Numbered from the stretch's first letter, positions 43,460 through 53,092 are shown. The stretch is DNA of 64,000 bases from Azospirillum sp. 412522 (GCF_019805165.1 NZ_RWIJ01000101.1:124001-188000); one strand, 5' to 3'. Made by a program: numbers and translations. The notes: generated from the letters alone by a model not told the origin.

Positions 43460-43558
43460 CGAGCAGTCCCCAGTGGAAGCATTCAATTGCAATTGTAAGC
43501 AGATTTAGTTGTTTATTCAATCATGACTCACAACTTTATCTACCCGTTCATACCCGTT

Positions 43559-43740
43559 TCAACTGCTCCCGGACTGCGCCATCCCCGAAAGCATGGACGA
43601 ACCCAATGGTAATAGCGCGCACCGTGTCCTCCGAAACATGATGCGTGGTGCCATCCTCGGCACCAAAGGAGTCGCTCCATTAGACGCCAGCCCAGCGAAC
43701 AGCCTCGAACGCCAGCCAATGATCAGGTCAGTTTGCAATG
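43559..43740 (-). pseudogene. Remnant of the 3' end of a GSCFA-domain gene
   Basis: On the minus strand the translation reads FEAVRWAGV, stop, WSDSFGAEDGTTHHVSEDTV, RAITIGFVHAFGD, which matches the last 60 residues of the sulfotransferase-GSCFA protein at 44941-47772 almost exactly. An in-frame TAA replaces the Tyr after AGV, and the rest of the gene is missing. The fragment sits directly after the TylF-type gene, while the intact copy sits directly before it. Confidence 0.85.
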
Positions 43741-43804
43741 CTTGCGCTTGGATGCTTCGATAGACCGCTGATGAGCGTGGCGTGAAGCCAAGATTATTCA
43801 ATTT

Positions 43805-44878
43805 TCAAGGGAGAGAAGTTTCTATGGCTGAGAAGGCTTCTTGAGCAGTTCGTCGGTCATGCAAGAAAAACGCTGCGCAATTCATGCCATAGCTAAAAAA
43901 TTCACTGGACTCGAAAATGTCCTGATTCTCGAGAAATTCTCGGAATGCGCGGCGTTCTCCATAATAAGGATTGGCTTTGTTGCAGTTCCAGTCATCAAAC
44001 ATCAGGACGCAGCCATCCTGTAGAATGTCGTTTTTGAACAGGCTGTCCAAAACCTCTTTCGTAGACTGGTAAAGATCACAGTCGATGTGCACCACCGCGG
44101 CCTTGATCGCAGGAGGAGACTGAAGGGTTTGGGCGTAGAATCCACGATGCATGTGGATCCTTTCAGGACGGATCACCGTCGACAGGCGACGATAAATGTG
44201 CTGGTCAATCGACTCCCCCAACTCTGCGACGAAATCATCACTGAAGCGCATGCGCTTGCGCCAGATGTTGCGGCCGGCGATCTCAAAGCTGTCACGGTCT
44301 ACAGACGAGGTGTATTCCGGAAGGCCATCGAACGAATCAAAGAGATGAATATCAGATAGCATTCCCAAGTCGCGCATCGTCTCAGAGAAGAGACGCGATG
44401 TCCATCCGCCAAGAACACCAAATTCGAGAATTTCCCCCACCACTCCAGAAAGCATCACATATTCAAGCACCCGGAGTATGGCTTCGGAATATACAGCGCG
44501 CGCACGACCCGGATTATAGAAGGTCATGCATTGCGCTGTCAGATCGCGCGCTCCTTCGGCTCGGATCAATGCCTGCAAACGCTGCCGCCCCTCACCATCC
44601 TCCGTGTCGAGTTCCACTGCCCGTACCAGCCAATCCCGTGTCGCGGTGACATCGCCGGCTTCATGGGCTTGTGCAGCGGCAGCCTTGTATTGCGTTGCAA
44701 GAGCCAGGCAACGCTGGCGAGCTGGATCGAATCGATAGATCAGACGCGTAGCATGACCGTAATGGCGCAGTGCCAGTTCGTTGTCGCCGGCGACTTCCGC
44801 TTCCATTCCGCGCTCATACCAATACTCGGCCCTGAGCTCTTCCGGGTTGCTCGTATTGTGTTTGATCGATGGCGACAT
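43805..44878 (-). CDS. TylF/MycF-type methyltransferase with N-terminal TPR-like segment
   Basis: A 357-residue protein. Residues 1-110 are helical and TPR-like (RGMEAEVAGDNELALRHYGHA). The rest matches the TylF family of metal-dependent sugar O-methyltransferases: ILEFGVLGGWTSRLF, LFDSFDGLPEY, AVVHIDCDLYQSTKEVLDSL and LMFDDWN with the metal Asp residues. TylF itself methylates a macrolide sugar. Here methylation of a surface sugar is likely. The gene is more AT-rich than most of the window and is bracketed by two copies of a GSCFA gene end. Confidence 0.82.
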   Translation of the reverse strand: MSPSIKHNTSNPEELRAEYWYERGMEAEVAGDNELALRHYGHATRLIYRFDPARQRCLALATQYKAAAAQAHEAGDVTATRDWLVRAVELDTEDGEGRQRLQALIRAEGARDLTAQCMTFYNPGRARAVYSEAILRVLEYVMLSGVVGEILEFGVLGGWTSRLFSETMRDLGMLSDIHLFDSFDGLPEYTSSVDRDSFEIAGRNIWRKRMRFSDDFVAELGESIDQHIYRRLSTVIRPERIHMHRGFYAQTLQSPPAIKAAVVHIDCDLYQSTKEVLDSLFKNDILQDGCVLMFDDWNCNKANPYYGERRAFREFLENQDIFESSEFFSYGMNCAAFFLHDRRTAQEAFSAIETSLP

Positions 44879-44940
44879 ATTCTCTTCTCTCTGGACCGAT
44901 ATTTATTTTGATATATGGAAAGTCTTTAGTGGCTGGCCGC

Positions 44941-47772
44941 TCACATCCCTTCCAATTTCTCCCGAACGGCGTCGTCCCCAAAAGCATGGACGAACCCACT
45001 GGTAATGGCGCGCACCGTGTCCTCCGAAACATGGTGCGTGGTGCCATCCTCGGCACCGAAGGAGCCGCTTCGGTAGACACCAGCCCAGCGAACAGCCTCG
45101 AACGCCGGCCAATAGTGGATTGGCTTACGGTCTCTCCGTTTGATTACCTGATCGACAGCAACGCGCAAAGTGCTCTTTGAAATACAATCGGCAACGATTG
45201 CGGATGAGTATTCAAATGATGCTTTCATCGGTACTGGGGAAACACTAAAGACGATATTGATCGTATGCTTCATATCCCATATTATATCACATATTCTCTC
45301 GATATTTTGTATATTTTCCTCAACGGTCGTTGTTCTGAAATCCGCGTGATTTAGCATATGGAATGTATTTGCCTCTGGTTCGGACAATGTAAACCGACCA
45401 TCTTCTTTGCTGAAGAAGCAAGGAGCCACACCAAGTGTAAAGATAACAATGTCCGTATTAGCAATCATATGGCGGATGTCGGCCGGATTTTTCTTGTACC
45501 TATTTTCAAGGTTTGAAAATACATCCGGGGAAAAAACATCAGATATGTCGTCGATCGCCCATTCCAACAGAGCCCGATTGGCATAAGTGGAATTGATCCG
45601 CTCTCCACCTCCAAGGTTCTGGGCTTCGATGCCCAACTTGCCGAGGCGAATGGCAATATTGGCGGCGAAGCAGGAACCGAGTGTTGTCACCCGGCTGTCC
45701 ATCCGCAACACCCTCGGAAAATCGGAGTCCAGATAGAGGTGTTTCCGGATGACTGTATCGAGGTCTTGAAACTGTGAGATTTTTATTGGGTAACGCAGCA
45801 GACGGCGCGCGTTCCCCGACTTCAGGGTCGCCTTCACATCCTCATAGACCCTTTCGTAAATGCCTTCCAACGGACTCGTGCGTTGCGCAGTTTCAAATTC
45901 CTGCGCGGCATTTTCCAACTTGTCAGTATAGACATACCCTTCACCCAACCGGGTATGCAGCGCCCCTAGCCGGGTTGGATGAATGCGTCGGCCATGATCG
46001 GCGGCGTTCTCCTTTGCCGCCCGCTGGAAGAAGGGCAGAGCCTCTATGTTGCGTCCCTGGTAGCACATGGTCTCGCCGAGCCAATACCATGCGTTGGGGT
46101 CATCCGGATTGCGTTCGGTCGCCGCCCTCGCCAATCGTTCGGCCTGGACAATGATCGAGAATTGCGGGCCGGCTGACCACAAGACCCTCATCGCGCATTC
46201 CGTCAGCACGGCGGCGAAGCGCTGGGCGAGCAGCGGGGCGATGCGATGGAACTCGGTGGGGAAATGCGCATGGGCGGCCAGCAGCCTGTCGGTCGCCATC
46301 CCGAACCGCTCCAGGGCCATATCGACCCATCCCATTCCGAACAGTCCGCGCGGGTTGTCGGGCCGTTCTTCGAGATACCGGCCGAGAAGCTCCGCGGCCG
46401 CATCGAAGCGCTCGCGGTCCTCCCGGGTTTGGCGCGAATATGTCTTGTCGATGATCCACAAGGCCCGATCGACGTCATCCGACGCCCTGAGCGTCGAATG
46501 GGCCGGCTCGACAACGACATCCGATATGGCGACGCTGGCGGCCAGGGGTTCCAGACCGTTCGGTCCGGGATAGTCGATGATCGCGGCCCGGGCCGTCCGG
46601 AACACCAGTTCGAGACCCGCGCCGGAGCGGCGCGCGGCATCCGCCGGGACAAGCCAGACGGCGGTGATGTGGGGCCTCCGGTCGTCGGCGGACCGCTCGG
46701 CAAAGCGGGAGAACCCGATGCGGCGGCAGGTTTCCCCGGCTACGGCCAGTTCGATGCTGTCCGCCGTCTCGTCGTCGATCCATCCGACCAGGGTCGCCCG
46801 GACCTGCAGGTCGCTGTCGGTCCGGACCGCCAGTTCGAGCGATGCCTGGCAGGATGGGCCGATCCAGGAATAGGCCGGACCGCCGTCCTCGACCCGCGGC
46901 TGCCATCCTTCGCCGACGATCGCCTGGTTGAAGGCCAGCCAAAGCCGCTCGGGCAGCTTGCGGCCCTTCTGCTCCGGCGCTGCCGGTCGCGCGCCCCCCT
47001 CCTCTGCCGCGTCCTCCCGCGCCAGGGTCCGCGCCATGGCCACCATGCGCCGCAGCTCGTTTCGCACGGTACGTTCGAAAGCCACACGGGCCCGGTCGTA
47101 CAATTCCATGTCGTAGGCGTTGCGGTCCTCCAGCACCGTCCGCACCGAACGCGGCAGTTCCGGGCGCTTTTCGACGGGCACCGAGACGTTCAGGCGCCGC
47201 TCGCTCGGCCACGGCAACCAGCCGAACTTGGAGCACAGGATCTGCAGCGCGTTGTCGTATTGCTCATAGACCCCGATCAGGTCGAAGGCCTCCAACCTTT
47301 CCACCGCCTTGGCGAAGAGCGCGTCGTCGGCGGGGACGGGATGGCGCCAGTCGCCGCCGAAATGGCGGGTCTGGTAGTTCTCGACGATCCGGACGATCTG
47401 CTCGTGGTCGCAGTGGACCCACTCTTCCAGGGAGAGGGTCCTTGCCTTCTCCATGACCACGTCGTTGGTCGAATCGATGGTGCTGGTCCAGGACCGGCAG
47501 AACCAATAGGCGGAGAGAACCCGGGAGACGGGCTCGCGCAGCATCGAGAACAGGAAGCGCTTCGGAGGCAGCTTCTCTACTTGCCAGCCGGTCCAGTGAC
47601 CGTTGATCAGATCATAATTGACCAATTCCTCGTCCGGGATTTCATCCATTTCCCATGGAGAAACATTCAATACGCGCTTTCGGTCGAAACGGTTGAACAA
47701 CTCGCGACTGATCGCATGACCGCCGACCTTGCCGAGGTGCATGAAGCAGAGCGGAAACGGCGACAAAGTCAT
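44941..47772 (-). CDS. Sulfotransferase-TPR-GSCFA fusion protein
   Basis: A 943-residue multidomain protein. Residues 1-230 are a P-loop sulfotransferase (FMHLGKVGGHAISREL, then FLFSMLREPVSRVLSAYW and WRHPV), which moves sulfate from PAPS. The middle contains a beta-rich module and TPR helices (PDDPNAWYWLGETMCYQGRN). Residues about 670-943 are a GSCFA domain (TTLGSCFAANIAIRLGKLG, GGERINSTYANRALLEWA), an SGNH-hydrolase-like fold seen in acyl esterases/transferases. Sulfation and acyl handling on one chain is unusual. The ATG at 47772 follows GAGGAG. The GSCFA half is AT-rich compared with the N-terminal half. Confidence 0.8.
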   Translation of the reverse strand: MTLSPFPLCFMHLGKVGGHAISRELFNRFDRKRVLNVSPWEMDEIPDEELVNYDLINGHWTGWQVEKLPPKRFLFSMLREPVSRVLSAYWFCRSWTSTIDSTNDVVMEKARTLSLEEWVHCDHEQIVRIVENYQTRHFGGDWRHPVPADDALFAKAVERLEAFDLIGVYEQYDNALQILCSKFGWLPWPSERRLNVSVPVEKRPELPRSVRTVLEDRNAYDMELYDRARVAFERTVRNELRRMVAMARTLAREDAAEEGGARPAAPEQKGRKLPERLWLAFNQAIVGEGWQPRVEDGGPAYSWIGPSCQASLELAVRTDSDLQVRATLVGWIDDETADSIELAVAGETCRRIGFSRFAERSADDRRPHITAVWLVPADAARRSGAGLELVFRTARAAIIDYPGPNGLEPLAASVAISDVVVEPAHSTLRASDDVDRALWIIDKTYSRQTREDRERFDAAAELLGRYLEERPDNPRGLFGMGWVDMALERFGMATDRLLAAHAHFPTEFHRIAPLLAQRFAAVLTECAMRVLWSAGPQFSIIVQAERLARAATERNPDDPNAWYWLGETMCYQGRNIEALPFFQRAAKENAADHGRRIHPTRLGALHTRLGEGYVYTDKLENAAQEFETAQRTSPLEGIYERVYEDVKATLKSGNARRLLRYPIKISQFQDLDTVIRKHLYLDSDFPRVLRMDSRVTTLGSCFAANIAIRLGKLGIEAQNLGGGERINSTYANRALLEWAIDDISDVFSPDVFSNLENRYKKNPADIRHMIANTDIVIFTLGVAPCFFSKEDGRFTLSEPEANTFHMLNHADFRTTTVEENIQNIERICDIIWDMKHTINIVFSVSPVPMKASFEYSSAIVADCISKSTLRVAVDQVIKRRDRKPIHYWPAFEAVRWAGVYRSGSFGAEDGTTHHVSEDTVRAITSGFVHAFGDDAVREKLEGM

Positions 47773-48274
47773 TCGGATACTCCTCATCCAACCATATTCT
47801 CGAAAGCGCGCCGAACAAGTCCGGGACCGGACGGATTCCACTATGGGATTAAGGCAGTCTGCATAATCCCTGATGCCATCCGCGCTATGCTCTAAAGTGA
47901 GACGCTACCACTGTTGGCAGTGGGCTTCAATCGCAGCAGGGGCATCGATGCCTGCCCCGGGCGCGGGACCGCGGGCGATGGCGCGGTGCCAGAGTCGTCG
48001 ATATTCGCGTCGGAATTCATAACAAAAAATTGGAATTTGTCCATATAACCATGGTCTGCTCTAAGTAAATATGTTCTAAATTCATTGAAACATATTGGAG
48101 AAAAACAAGAAAACGGATATTCCGGCGGCATGATTTTGTGAGTTTTCTTCCATAAGCAACCTCACGCACCGGCCAACGCCGCCGCTCCATGTTGGCATGC
48201 CCGCTGGCATGTTCCCATTCGGGTTACCTGTGGCTATAGTCCCGATTGAACGTCTCTCTGCGCGAAAGTGGCTC
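47773..48274. other. Divergent intergenic region with AT-rich centre
   Basis: About 500 bases between the minus-strand sulfotransferase fusion and the plus-strand Gfo/Idh gene; it must hold promoters for both. A short palindrome CCACTG-TTGG-CAGTGG lies at 47906-47921. Bases 48010-48150 are AT-rich. Short reading frames here have no family resemblance or good ribosome sites, so I call no gene. Confidence 0.5.
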
Positions 48275-49342
48275 ATGCGGGCTGAAACGGACATGCTGGC
48301 GATCGGAATGATCGGCGCCGGCTTCATGGCGCAAGTCGCTCACCTGCCCGCCTTCGGCCAGGTTGCGTCCTGCCGGGTCACGGCCCTGGCCGACGACCGC
48401 CGCGATCTGCTGGAGACGGTCGGCAACCGGTTCGGAATTGTCGAACGGCACGAGGATTTCCATGCCCTTCTGGCGTCGCGATCCGTGGATGCGGTCATGG
48501 TGACGATGCCGCGGCGCTGTCAATCGGTCATCGTGCGCGCGGTCATCGAGCATCGGATCCCCGTTCTCAGCGAGAAGCCGCTGGCCCTGACCGCCGCCGT
48601 CGCCGAGGATCTCGCGGCAGCGGCCCGTGCGAACGGCACGCTTGCGGCCGCGCTCTACCAGCGCCGTTTCGATGCCGGCGTGCGCCTGTTCGCCGAACGG
48701 TTCCATTCGTTGCTGGAGAGCGGCGAACTCGGGACGCTGATGCATCTGCGAATGAACAATTTCTGCGCAGCCTATTCCGTGCCCATTCCCGAGCATGTCC
48801 GCTCGTCCGGGCCGCGCCTTCACCGCTATCCCGAGGATCCGGATCTTCCCGCCGGCTTGCCGGCCGAACTCAGGCGGGACTACGAGTACACCGCCAACGT
48901 CGCCATCCATGACCTCAACCTGCTGCACATGCTGTTCGGCGGGCGCGGCCTGACGCCGCTGTCATTCCATGTCCGCCGCGGCGGGTGCCAGACCATGGTG
49001 GTCGGGGTGCCGGGGGCGGATGCCTGTCTTTCCGTCGGCCCGGCCGACATCGGGACCTGGGATCAGCGGCTCGATGCCTATTTCAAGAATGGGTGCCTGA
49101 GCCTGGTTCAGGATTCCACCTTGGCGCCGCAACCGCGCACCCTCGTCATCGAGCGCAGCGCGAAGGGGGAAGAGTGCTTCCGCCCGCCCGTGGCCCAGCG
49201 GTTCTCTCCATTCCATGGCCAAGCCTCCGCTTTCGTGGATGCCGTGCGCGGCGTGCCCGTCGCGATTGCAACGGTTGAGGATGCGGTCCGTGACCTGAGG
49301 CTGATCGAGGGGCTGTGGCGTATGGCCGCTGTCACGGGGTAA
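48275..49342 (+). CDS. Gfo/Idh/MocA-family sugar oxidoreductase
   Basis: A 355-residue NAD(P)-dependent dehydrogenase. IGMIGAGFMAQ is the nucleotide loop and PVLSEKPLALT carries the EKP catalytic Lys; YTANVAIHDLNLLHML supplies a later Asp/His pair. Members oxidise or reduce sugar nucleotides, inositols or aldoses. ATG at 48293 is an alternative start six codons later. It is separated from the heptose-like genes by a terminator-like hairpin, so it may be only partly cotranscribed with them. Confidence 0.83.
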   Translation: MRAETDMLAIGMIGAGFMAQVAHLPAFGQVASCRVTALADDRRDLLETVGNRFGIVERHEDFHALLASRSVDAVMVTMPRRCQSVIVRAVIEHRIPVLSEKPLALTAAVAEDLAAAARANGTLAAALYQRRFDAGVRLFAERFHSLLESGELGTLMHLRMNNFCAAYSVPIPEHVRSSGPRLHRYPEDPDLPAGLPAELRRDYEYTANVAIHDLNLLHMLFGGRGLTPLSFHVRRGGCQTMVVGVPGADACLSVGPADIGTWDQRLDAYFKNGCLSLVQDSTLAPQPRTLVIERSAKGEECFRPPVAQRFSPFHGQASAFVDAVRGVPVAIATVEDAVRDLRLIEGLWRMAAVTG

Positions 49343-49374
49343 CGGGCATCTCCGCATCGGATTGTCCCGTTTTT
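49341..49374 (+). terminator. Terminator after the Gfo/Idh gene
   Basis: AACGGG pairs with CCCGTT, with an inner TCCG-CAT-CGGA stem, and five T follow. It starts within the stop codon. Readthrough into the next gene 145 bases on may be limited. Confidence 0.7.
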
Positions 49375-49486
49375 AAGCTTTGTGCAATAAATTGATTGTC
49401 TCCTGCTTTGGGCCGTACGAGAGAGACCAGGGCTGCCATACTGTAAACAACCGGCTTTCAACCCTTTACTCACCAGAGGATAGTAG

Positions 49487-50971
49487 GTGGAGACATTGCT
49501 TATGGACGTAACGGTCGAAGAGATTGTTGCGCAAGCCGGCAGCACAACTCGGGTCGTCTTTGTGTCCGGAAACTTCAATGTTCTCCATGCCGGACACCTG
49601 CGACTGTTGCGCTTTGCCGCCGAGGCGGGCGACTGCATCGTGGTCGGCGTGACCCCCGACGGAACCCCCGGGGTCAGCGTGCCGGCCGAGATGCGGATCG
49701 AAGCACTGCGTTCCATCGCACTCAATCTTTACCCGGTCCTGCTCCGTGAGCCTGTAGGCGACTTCATTCGACGGTTGCGGCCGGCGGTGGTCGTCAAGGG
49801 AAAGGAACATGAAGGCCGCCTGAATCCGGAACAGGCCGTTGTCGACGAATATGGCGGCAGGCTGCTGTTTTCCTCGGGTGAGGCGACGTTCTCGTCGGTC
49901 TCGCTTTTGCGGCGCAACAGCGACGACCATCCGGGCCTCATCCTCAAGCCGGTCGATTATCGGCAGCGCCACGGCTTCAGCCTGTCCGGGCTGGGGGAGA
50001 TCGTCCGCCGGTTCGCGGGGCTGCGGGTGTTGGTCGTCGGCGACCTGATCGTCGATGAGTATATCGCCTGCGATCCGCTGGGGATGTCGCAGGAGGATCC
50101 GACCATCGTGGTGACGCCGGTGGACAGCCAGTCGTTCATCGGCGGGGCCGGCATCGTGGCCGCGCATGCCGGCGGACTGGGAGCCGACGTTTCATTCGTG
50201 ACCGTCGTCGGCGGCGACCCGACCGCCGACTTCGCATTGGCGGAATTGTCGGCGGCGGGCGTGACGGCGGTGTTCTTTACCGACAATACCCGGCCGACGA
50301 CACGCAAGCAGCGGTTCCGGGCCGCCGGGAAAACGCTGCTCCGGGTCAACCACCTGCGCCAGCATGCCGTCGATCATGATATCGCCGACGCCATCAAGCG
50401 CGCCGTGCTGGACCGTCTCGATGGTGTGGACCTGCTGCTTTTCGCCGACTTCAACTATGGCTGCCTGCCCCAGCCCGTGGTCGACGCCATAACGGCCGCC
50501 GCCGTCGCCCGTGGCATCGTCATCGCTGCCGACAGCCAGGCATCCTCCCAACTGTCCGATATTTCCCGCTTCAAGAACACGAACCTCGTGACGCCGACCG
50601 AACGGGAGGCCCGCCTGGCATTGCGGGATTTCGAGTCAGGTCTGCCGATCATCAGCGAACGGCTGCAGCAGCAGGCCAATGCTCAGAATGTCCTGATCAC
50701 ACTGGGGGGCGAAGGGGTTCTGGTCTGGGCCCGGAAGAACGGCGAGGCCGGCACGGAGCGGCTGCCGGCATTCAATACCAACCCGCGCGATGTCGCGGGG
50801 GCCGGAGACAGCCTGTTCACGTGCACGGCCCTCGCCTTGTGTGCCGGAGCGGACATCTGGACCAGCAGCTATCTCGGCTCCATCGCAGCGGCCTTGCAGG
50901 TTGGACGCATCGGCAATACACCTCTGACTTCGGCCGAACTGCTGGCCGAATTCGGCACGACCGGCGCCTGA
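49487..50971 (+). CDS. HldE/RfaE-like bifunctional enzyme with reversed domain order
   Basis: A 494-residue protein. Residues about 10-150 are a nucleotidyltransferase: SGNFNVLHAGHLRLLR contains the HxGH motif, and VVKGKEHEGRLNPEQ follows. Residues about 175-490 are a PfkB-type kinase: SFIGGAGIVAAH and the C-terminal VAGAGDSLF with the catalytic Asp. In classical HldE the kinase is N-terminal and the adenylyltransferase C-terminal; here the order is reversed. The role is likely phosphorylation and nucleotide activation of a heptose-like sugar. The GTG at 49487 has AGAGGA six bases before it; ATG at 49502 is an alternative. Confidence 0.85.
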   Translation: METLLMDVTVEEIVAQAGSTTRVVFVSGNFNVLHAGHLRLLRFAAEAGDCIVVGVTPDGTPGVSVPAEMRIEALRSIALNLYPVLLREPVGDFIRRLRPAVVVKGKEHEGRLNPEQAVVDEYGGRLLFSSGEATFSSVSLLRRNSDDHPGLILKPVDYRQRHGFSLSGLGEIVRRFAGLRVLVVGDLIVDEYIACDPLGMSQEDPTIVVTPVDSQSFIGGAGIVAAHAGGLGADVSFVTVVGGDPTADFALAELSAAGVTAVFFTDNTRPTTRKQRFRAAGKTLLRVNHLRQHAVDHDIADAIKRAVLDRLDGVDLLLFADFNYGCLPQPVVDAITAAAVARGIVIAADSQASSQLSDISRFKNTNLVTPTEREARLALRDFESGLPIISERLQQQANAQNVLITLGGEGVLVWARKNGEAGTERLPAFNTNPRDVAGAGDSLFTCTALALCAGADIWTSSYLGSIAAALQVGRIGNTPLTSAELLAEFGTTGA

Positions 50972-51001
50972 TGATGATCGAGGCCTGACGGAGGCACAGC
51001 C

Positions 51002-51784
51002 ATGGACATGCGCGCACTCCTGCTGGCAGCCGGATTCGGGACCCGTCTCAGGCCGCTGACCGACACGGTGCCGAAGTGCCTTGTTCCGATCGGAGACCGG
51101 CCGTTGCTCGATCTCTGGCTCGATCTGCTGTTCACGTCCGGCATCGAGCGGGTTCTGGTCAACACGCATCACCATGCGGAGACGGTTTGCCGGCATCTCG
51201 CTGCGTCGCGCTGGTCGAGCCGTATCGACTGGGTCCATGAGCCGGCGCTGCTCGGCACCGGCGGCACCGTGCTGGCCAACCGCAGCTTTTTCGGCGACCG
51301 CCCCTTCCTGGTCGCCCATGCCGACAACCTGACGGATTTCGACGTGGCGAACCTGATTGCCCGCCATGCCGCGCGCCCCTCCGGCGTCGAGATCACGATG
51401 CTGGCTTTCCATACCGACAGGCCCCAGCATTCCGGCATCCTGGAACTTGCGCCCGATGACCGGGTGATTGCCTTTCATGAAAAGGTGGCCGACCCGCCAG
51501 GCACTCTCGCCAACGGTGCTGCCTATGTTTTCGAACCTGCGGTGGTCGATGCCATTGCGGCGATGGGAAAACCGACCGTCGATCTCTCCACGGAGATCAT
51601 ACCGTCCTTTCTCGGTCGCATTCTGGCCGTCCGGCACCATGGATACCATCGTGACATCGGAACTCCCGAAAGCCTGCAGCGGGCGAGGGACGATGTCGCG
51701 GCAGGCGCGGTCTTTCCATCCATGAACGTCACGGCCGACCGGCGGCGTTCTTCCTCCCTGCTTGCGACGGACGCCTTGCCTTGA
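51002..51784 (+). CDS. Sugar-1-phosphate nucleotidyltransferase (HddC-like)
   Basis: A 260-residue NTP transferase with LLAAGFGTRLRPLTDTVPKCLVP-type start (the GxGTRL-x-PLT loop and PK), LLGTGGTVL, and VAHADNLTDF with the metal Asp. It resembles mannose-1-phosphate guanylyltransferases and the heptose enzyme HddC. It lies 30 bases after the HldE-like gene; two activating enzymes in a row suggest alternative or successive nucleotide activation. It overlaps the following gene by one base (TGATG). Confidence 0.85.
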   Translation: MDMRALLLAAGFGTRLRPLTDTVPKCLVPIGDRPLLDLWLDLLFTSGIERVLVNTHHHAETVCRHLAASRWSSRIDWVHEPALLGTGGTVLANRSFFGDRPFLVAHADNLTDFDVANLIARHAARPSGVEITMLAFHTDRPQHSGILELAPDDRVIAFHEKVADPPGTLANGAAYVFEPAVVDAIAAMGKPTVDLSTEIIPSFLGRILAVRHHGYHRDIGTPESLQRARDDVAAGAVFPSMNVTADRRRSSSLLATDALP

Positions 51785-53034
51785 TGACACATCGCTCGCT
51801 GACCAAGACCCGGGAGACTTGCCGTCTGTGCGGTTCCGGCAGGCTCGATCTGGCCATTCCCCTGAAGCCGCTTCCCATCGTTTCGCCCAATGTCGGCGAC
51901 GCCGGCGGGGTCGACCTGACCGCTCCGGCCGATGTGTACCGGTGCGCCGATTGCAGCTTCCTGCAACTCAACACCATGGTCGATCCGGAATTCCAGTATC
52001 GCAATTTCCGCTACGTCACCGGGATTTCGGTCGGGCTGCGCGAGCATTTCGCGGCGTTGCTGGACCAGCTGGCGGATGCCGGTGAATTGGCGCCGCATCA
52101 TCTGGTGTTCGACATCGGCAGCAACGACGGCACCGTCCTGGCATTGGCAAGGGCCCATGGGGCACGGATTCTCGGCATCGATCCAGCCGAGCAGACCGCC
52201 CATGCCGCCAGTGCCGCCGGCATTCCGACCGTTGCCGATTTCTTCACCGCCCCGGTTGCCGACCGGTTGTCGGCGGAACACGGGCGGGCCCACCTCATCA
52301 TCTGCAACAACACGCTCGCGAACATCGACGGCCTGGACGACGTCTTTGCCGGGATCGGGGCGATGCTCGATCCTGGCGGCTTGGTCGTGATCGAGACGCA
52401 GTACGCGGCGGATATGATCGCGAAGACGCTGCTCGATGTAATCTATCACGAGCACATCTCCTATTTCGCCGTGGCGCCGATGTTGAATTTCGTCACACGG
52501 CACGGATTGGAGGTTTTCGATGCCGAAAGGATCGCGCCGAAGGGCGGCTCGATCCGGTTCCTGCTCCAGGTCCGGGGCGGTCCGCGGCCGATATCGCCAC
52601 GGGTCGCCGAACTGCTCGCTGAAGAGAATGCTGCCGGCGGCATCGGCGATCCCGCCGTCCTGACGGCGTTCAACGCACGTATTGCGCAGCTCGGGCATAC
52701 GGTGCGGGAGCGGCTGGCCCAATCCCGTGCCAAGACCGGTCGTGGTCTGGTCTACGGCAGCTCCGTCGGCTGCGCCGCCCTGATCCATTACTTCGAACTC
52801 GCGCCGCTGATCGATGCAGTGTTCGACGATACGCCGCTGCAGGACACCATGCGCTCTCCCGTCGGTCCTCTGCCGGTGCTCCCTGGCTCCCGTCTCATTG
52901 ATGAGGCGGCGACGGACATCGCGGTCCTGGCTTGGCGCTACGCCGACCTGATCGCTGCAAGTCAAGCCGCCTATCGCGCCAAGGGGGGCAGGTTCTACCG
53001 GGTCCTTCCCGATCCGACCTTTGTCGTGCCCTGA
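51784..53034 (+). CDS. Sugar C-methyltransferase (NovU/TylC3-like)
   Basis: A 416-residue three-part enzyme typical of NDP-sugar C-methyltransferases. The N-terminal zinc-binding region has TCRLCGSG and YRCADC. The central SAM domain has LVFDIGSNDGTVL, and DVIYHEHISYF holds the Tyr-His-Glu-His active-site segment of the family. The C-terminal domain has GLVYGSSVGCAALI. These enzymes add a methyl group to carbon 3 of 4-keto sugars, giving branched sugars. Start and stop overlaps show coupling to the nucleotidyltransferase. Confidence 0.87.
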   Translation: MTHRSLTKTRETCRLCGSGRLDLAIPLKPLPIVSPNVGDAGGVDLTAPADVYRCADCSFLQLNTMVDPEFQYRNFRYVTGISVGLREHFAALLDQLADAGELAPHHLVFDIGSNDGTVLALARAHGARILGIDPAEQTAHAASAAGIPTVADFFTAPVADRLSAEHGRAHLIICNNTLANIDGLDDVFAGIGAMLDPGGLVVIETQYAADMIAKTLLDVIYHEHISYFAVAPMLNFVTRHGLEVFDAERIAPKGGSIRFLLQVRGGPRPISPRVAELLAEENAAGGIGDPAVLTAFNARIAQLGHTVRERLAQSRAKTGRGLVYGSSVGCAALIHYFELAPLIDAVFDDTPLQDTMRSPVGPLPVLPGSRLIDEAATDIAVLAWRYADLIAASQAAYRAKGGRFYRVLPDPTFVVP

Positions 53035-53092
53035 CCGGCATGGACCGGAATCTGACCAATCGGGTCCACCCCAGTCGCAAGGAAATGGCGAA

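Noticed and set aside
47892..48327. Two small minus-strand frames in the divergent gap
   Set aside because: Composition changes abruptly within them and they overlap the start of the Gfo/Idh gene; no sign of coding selection.
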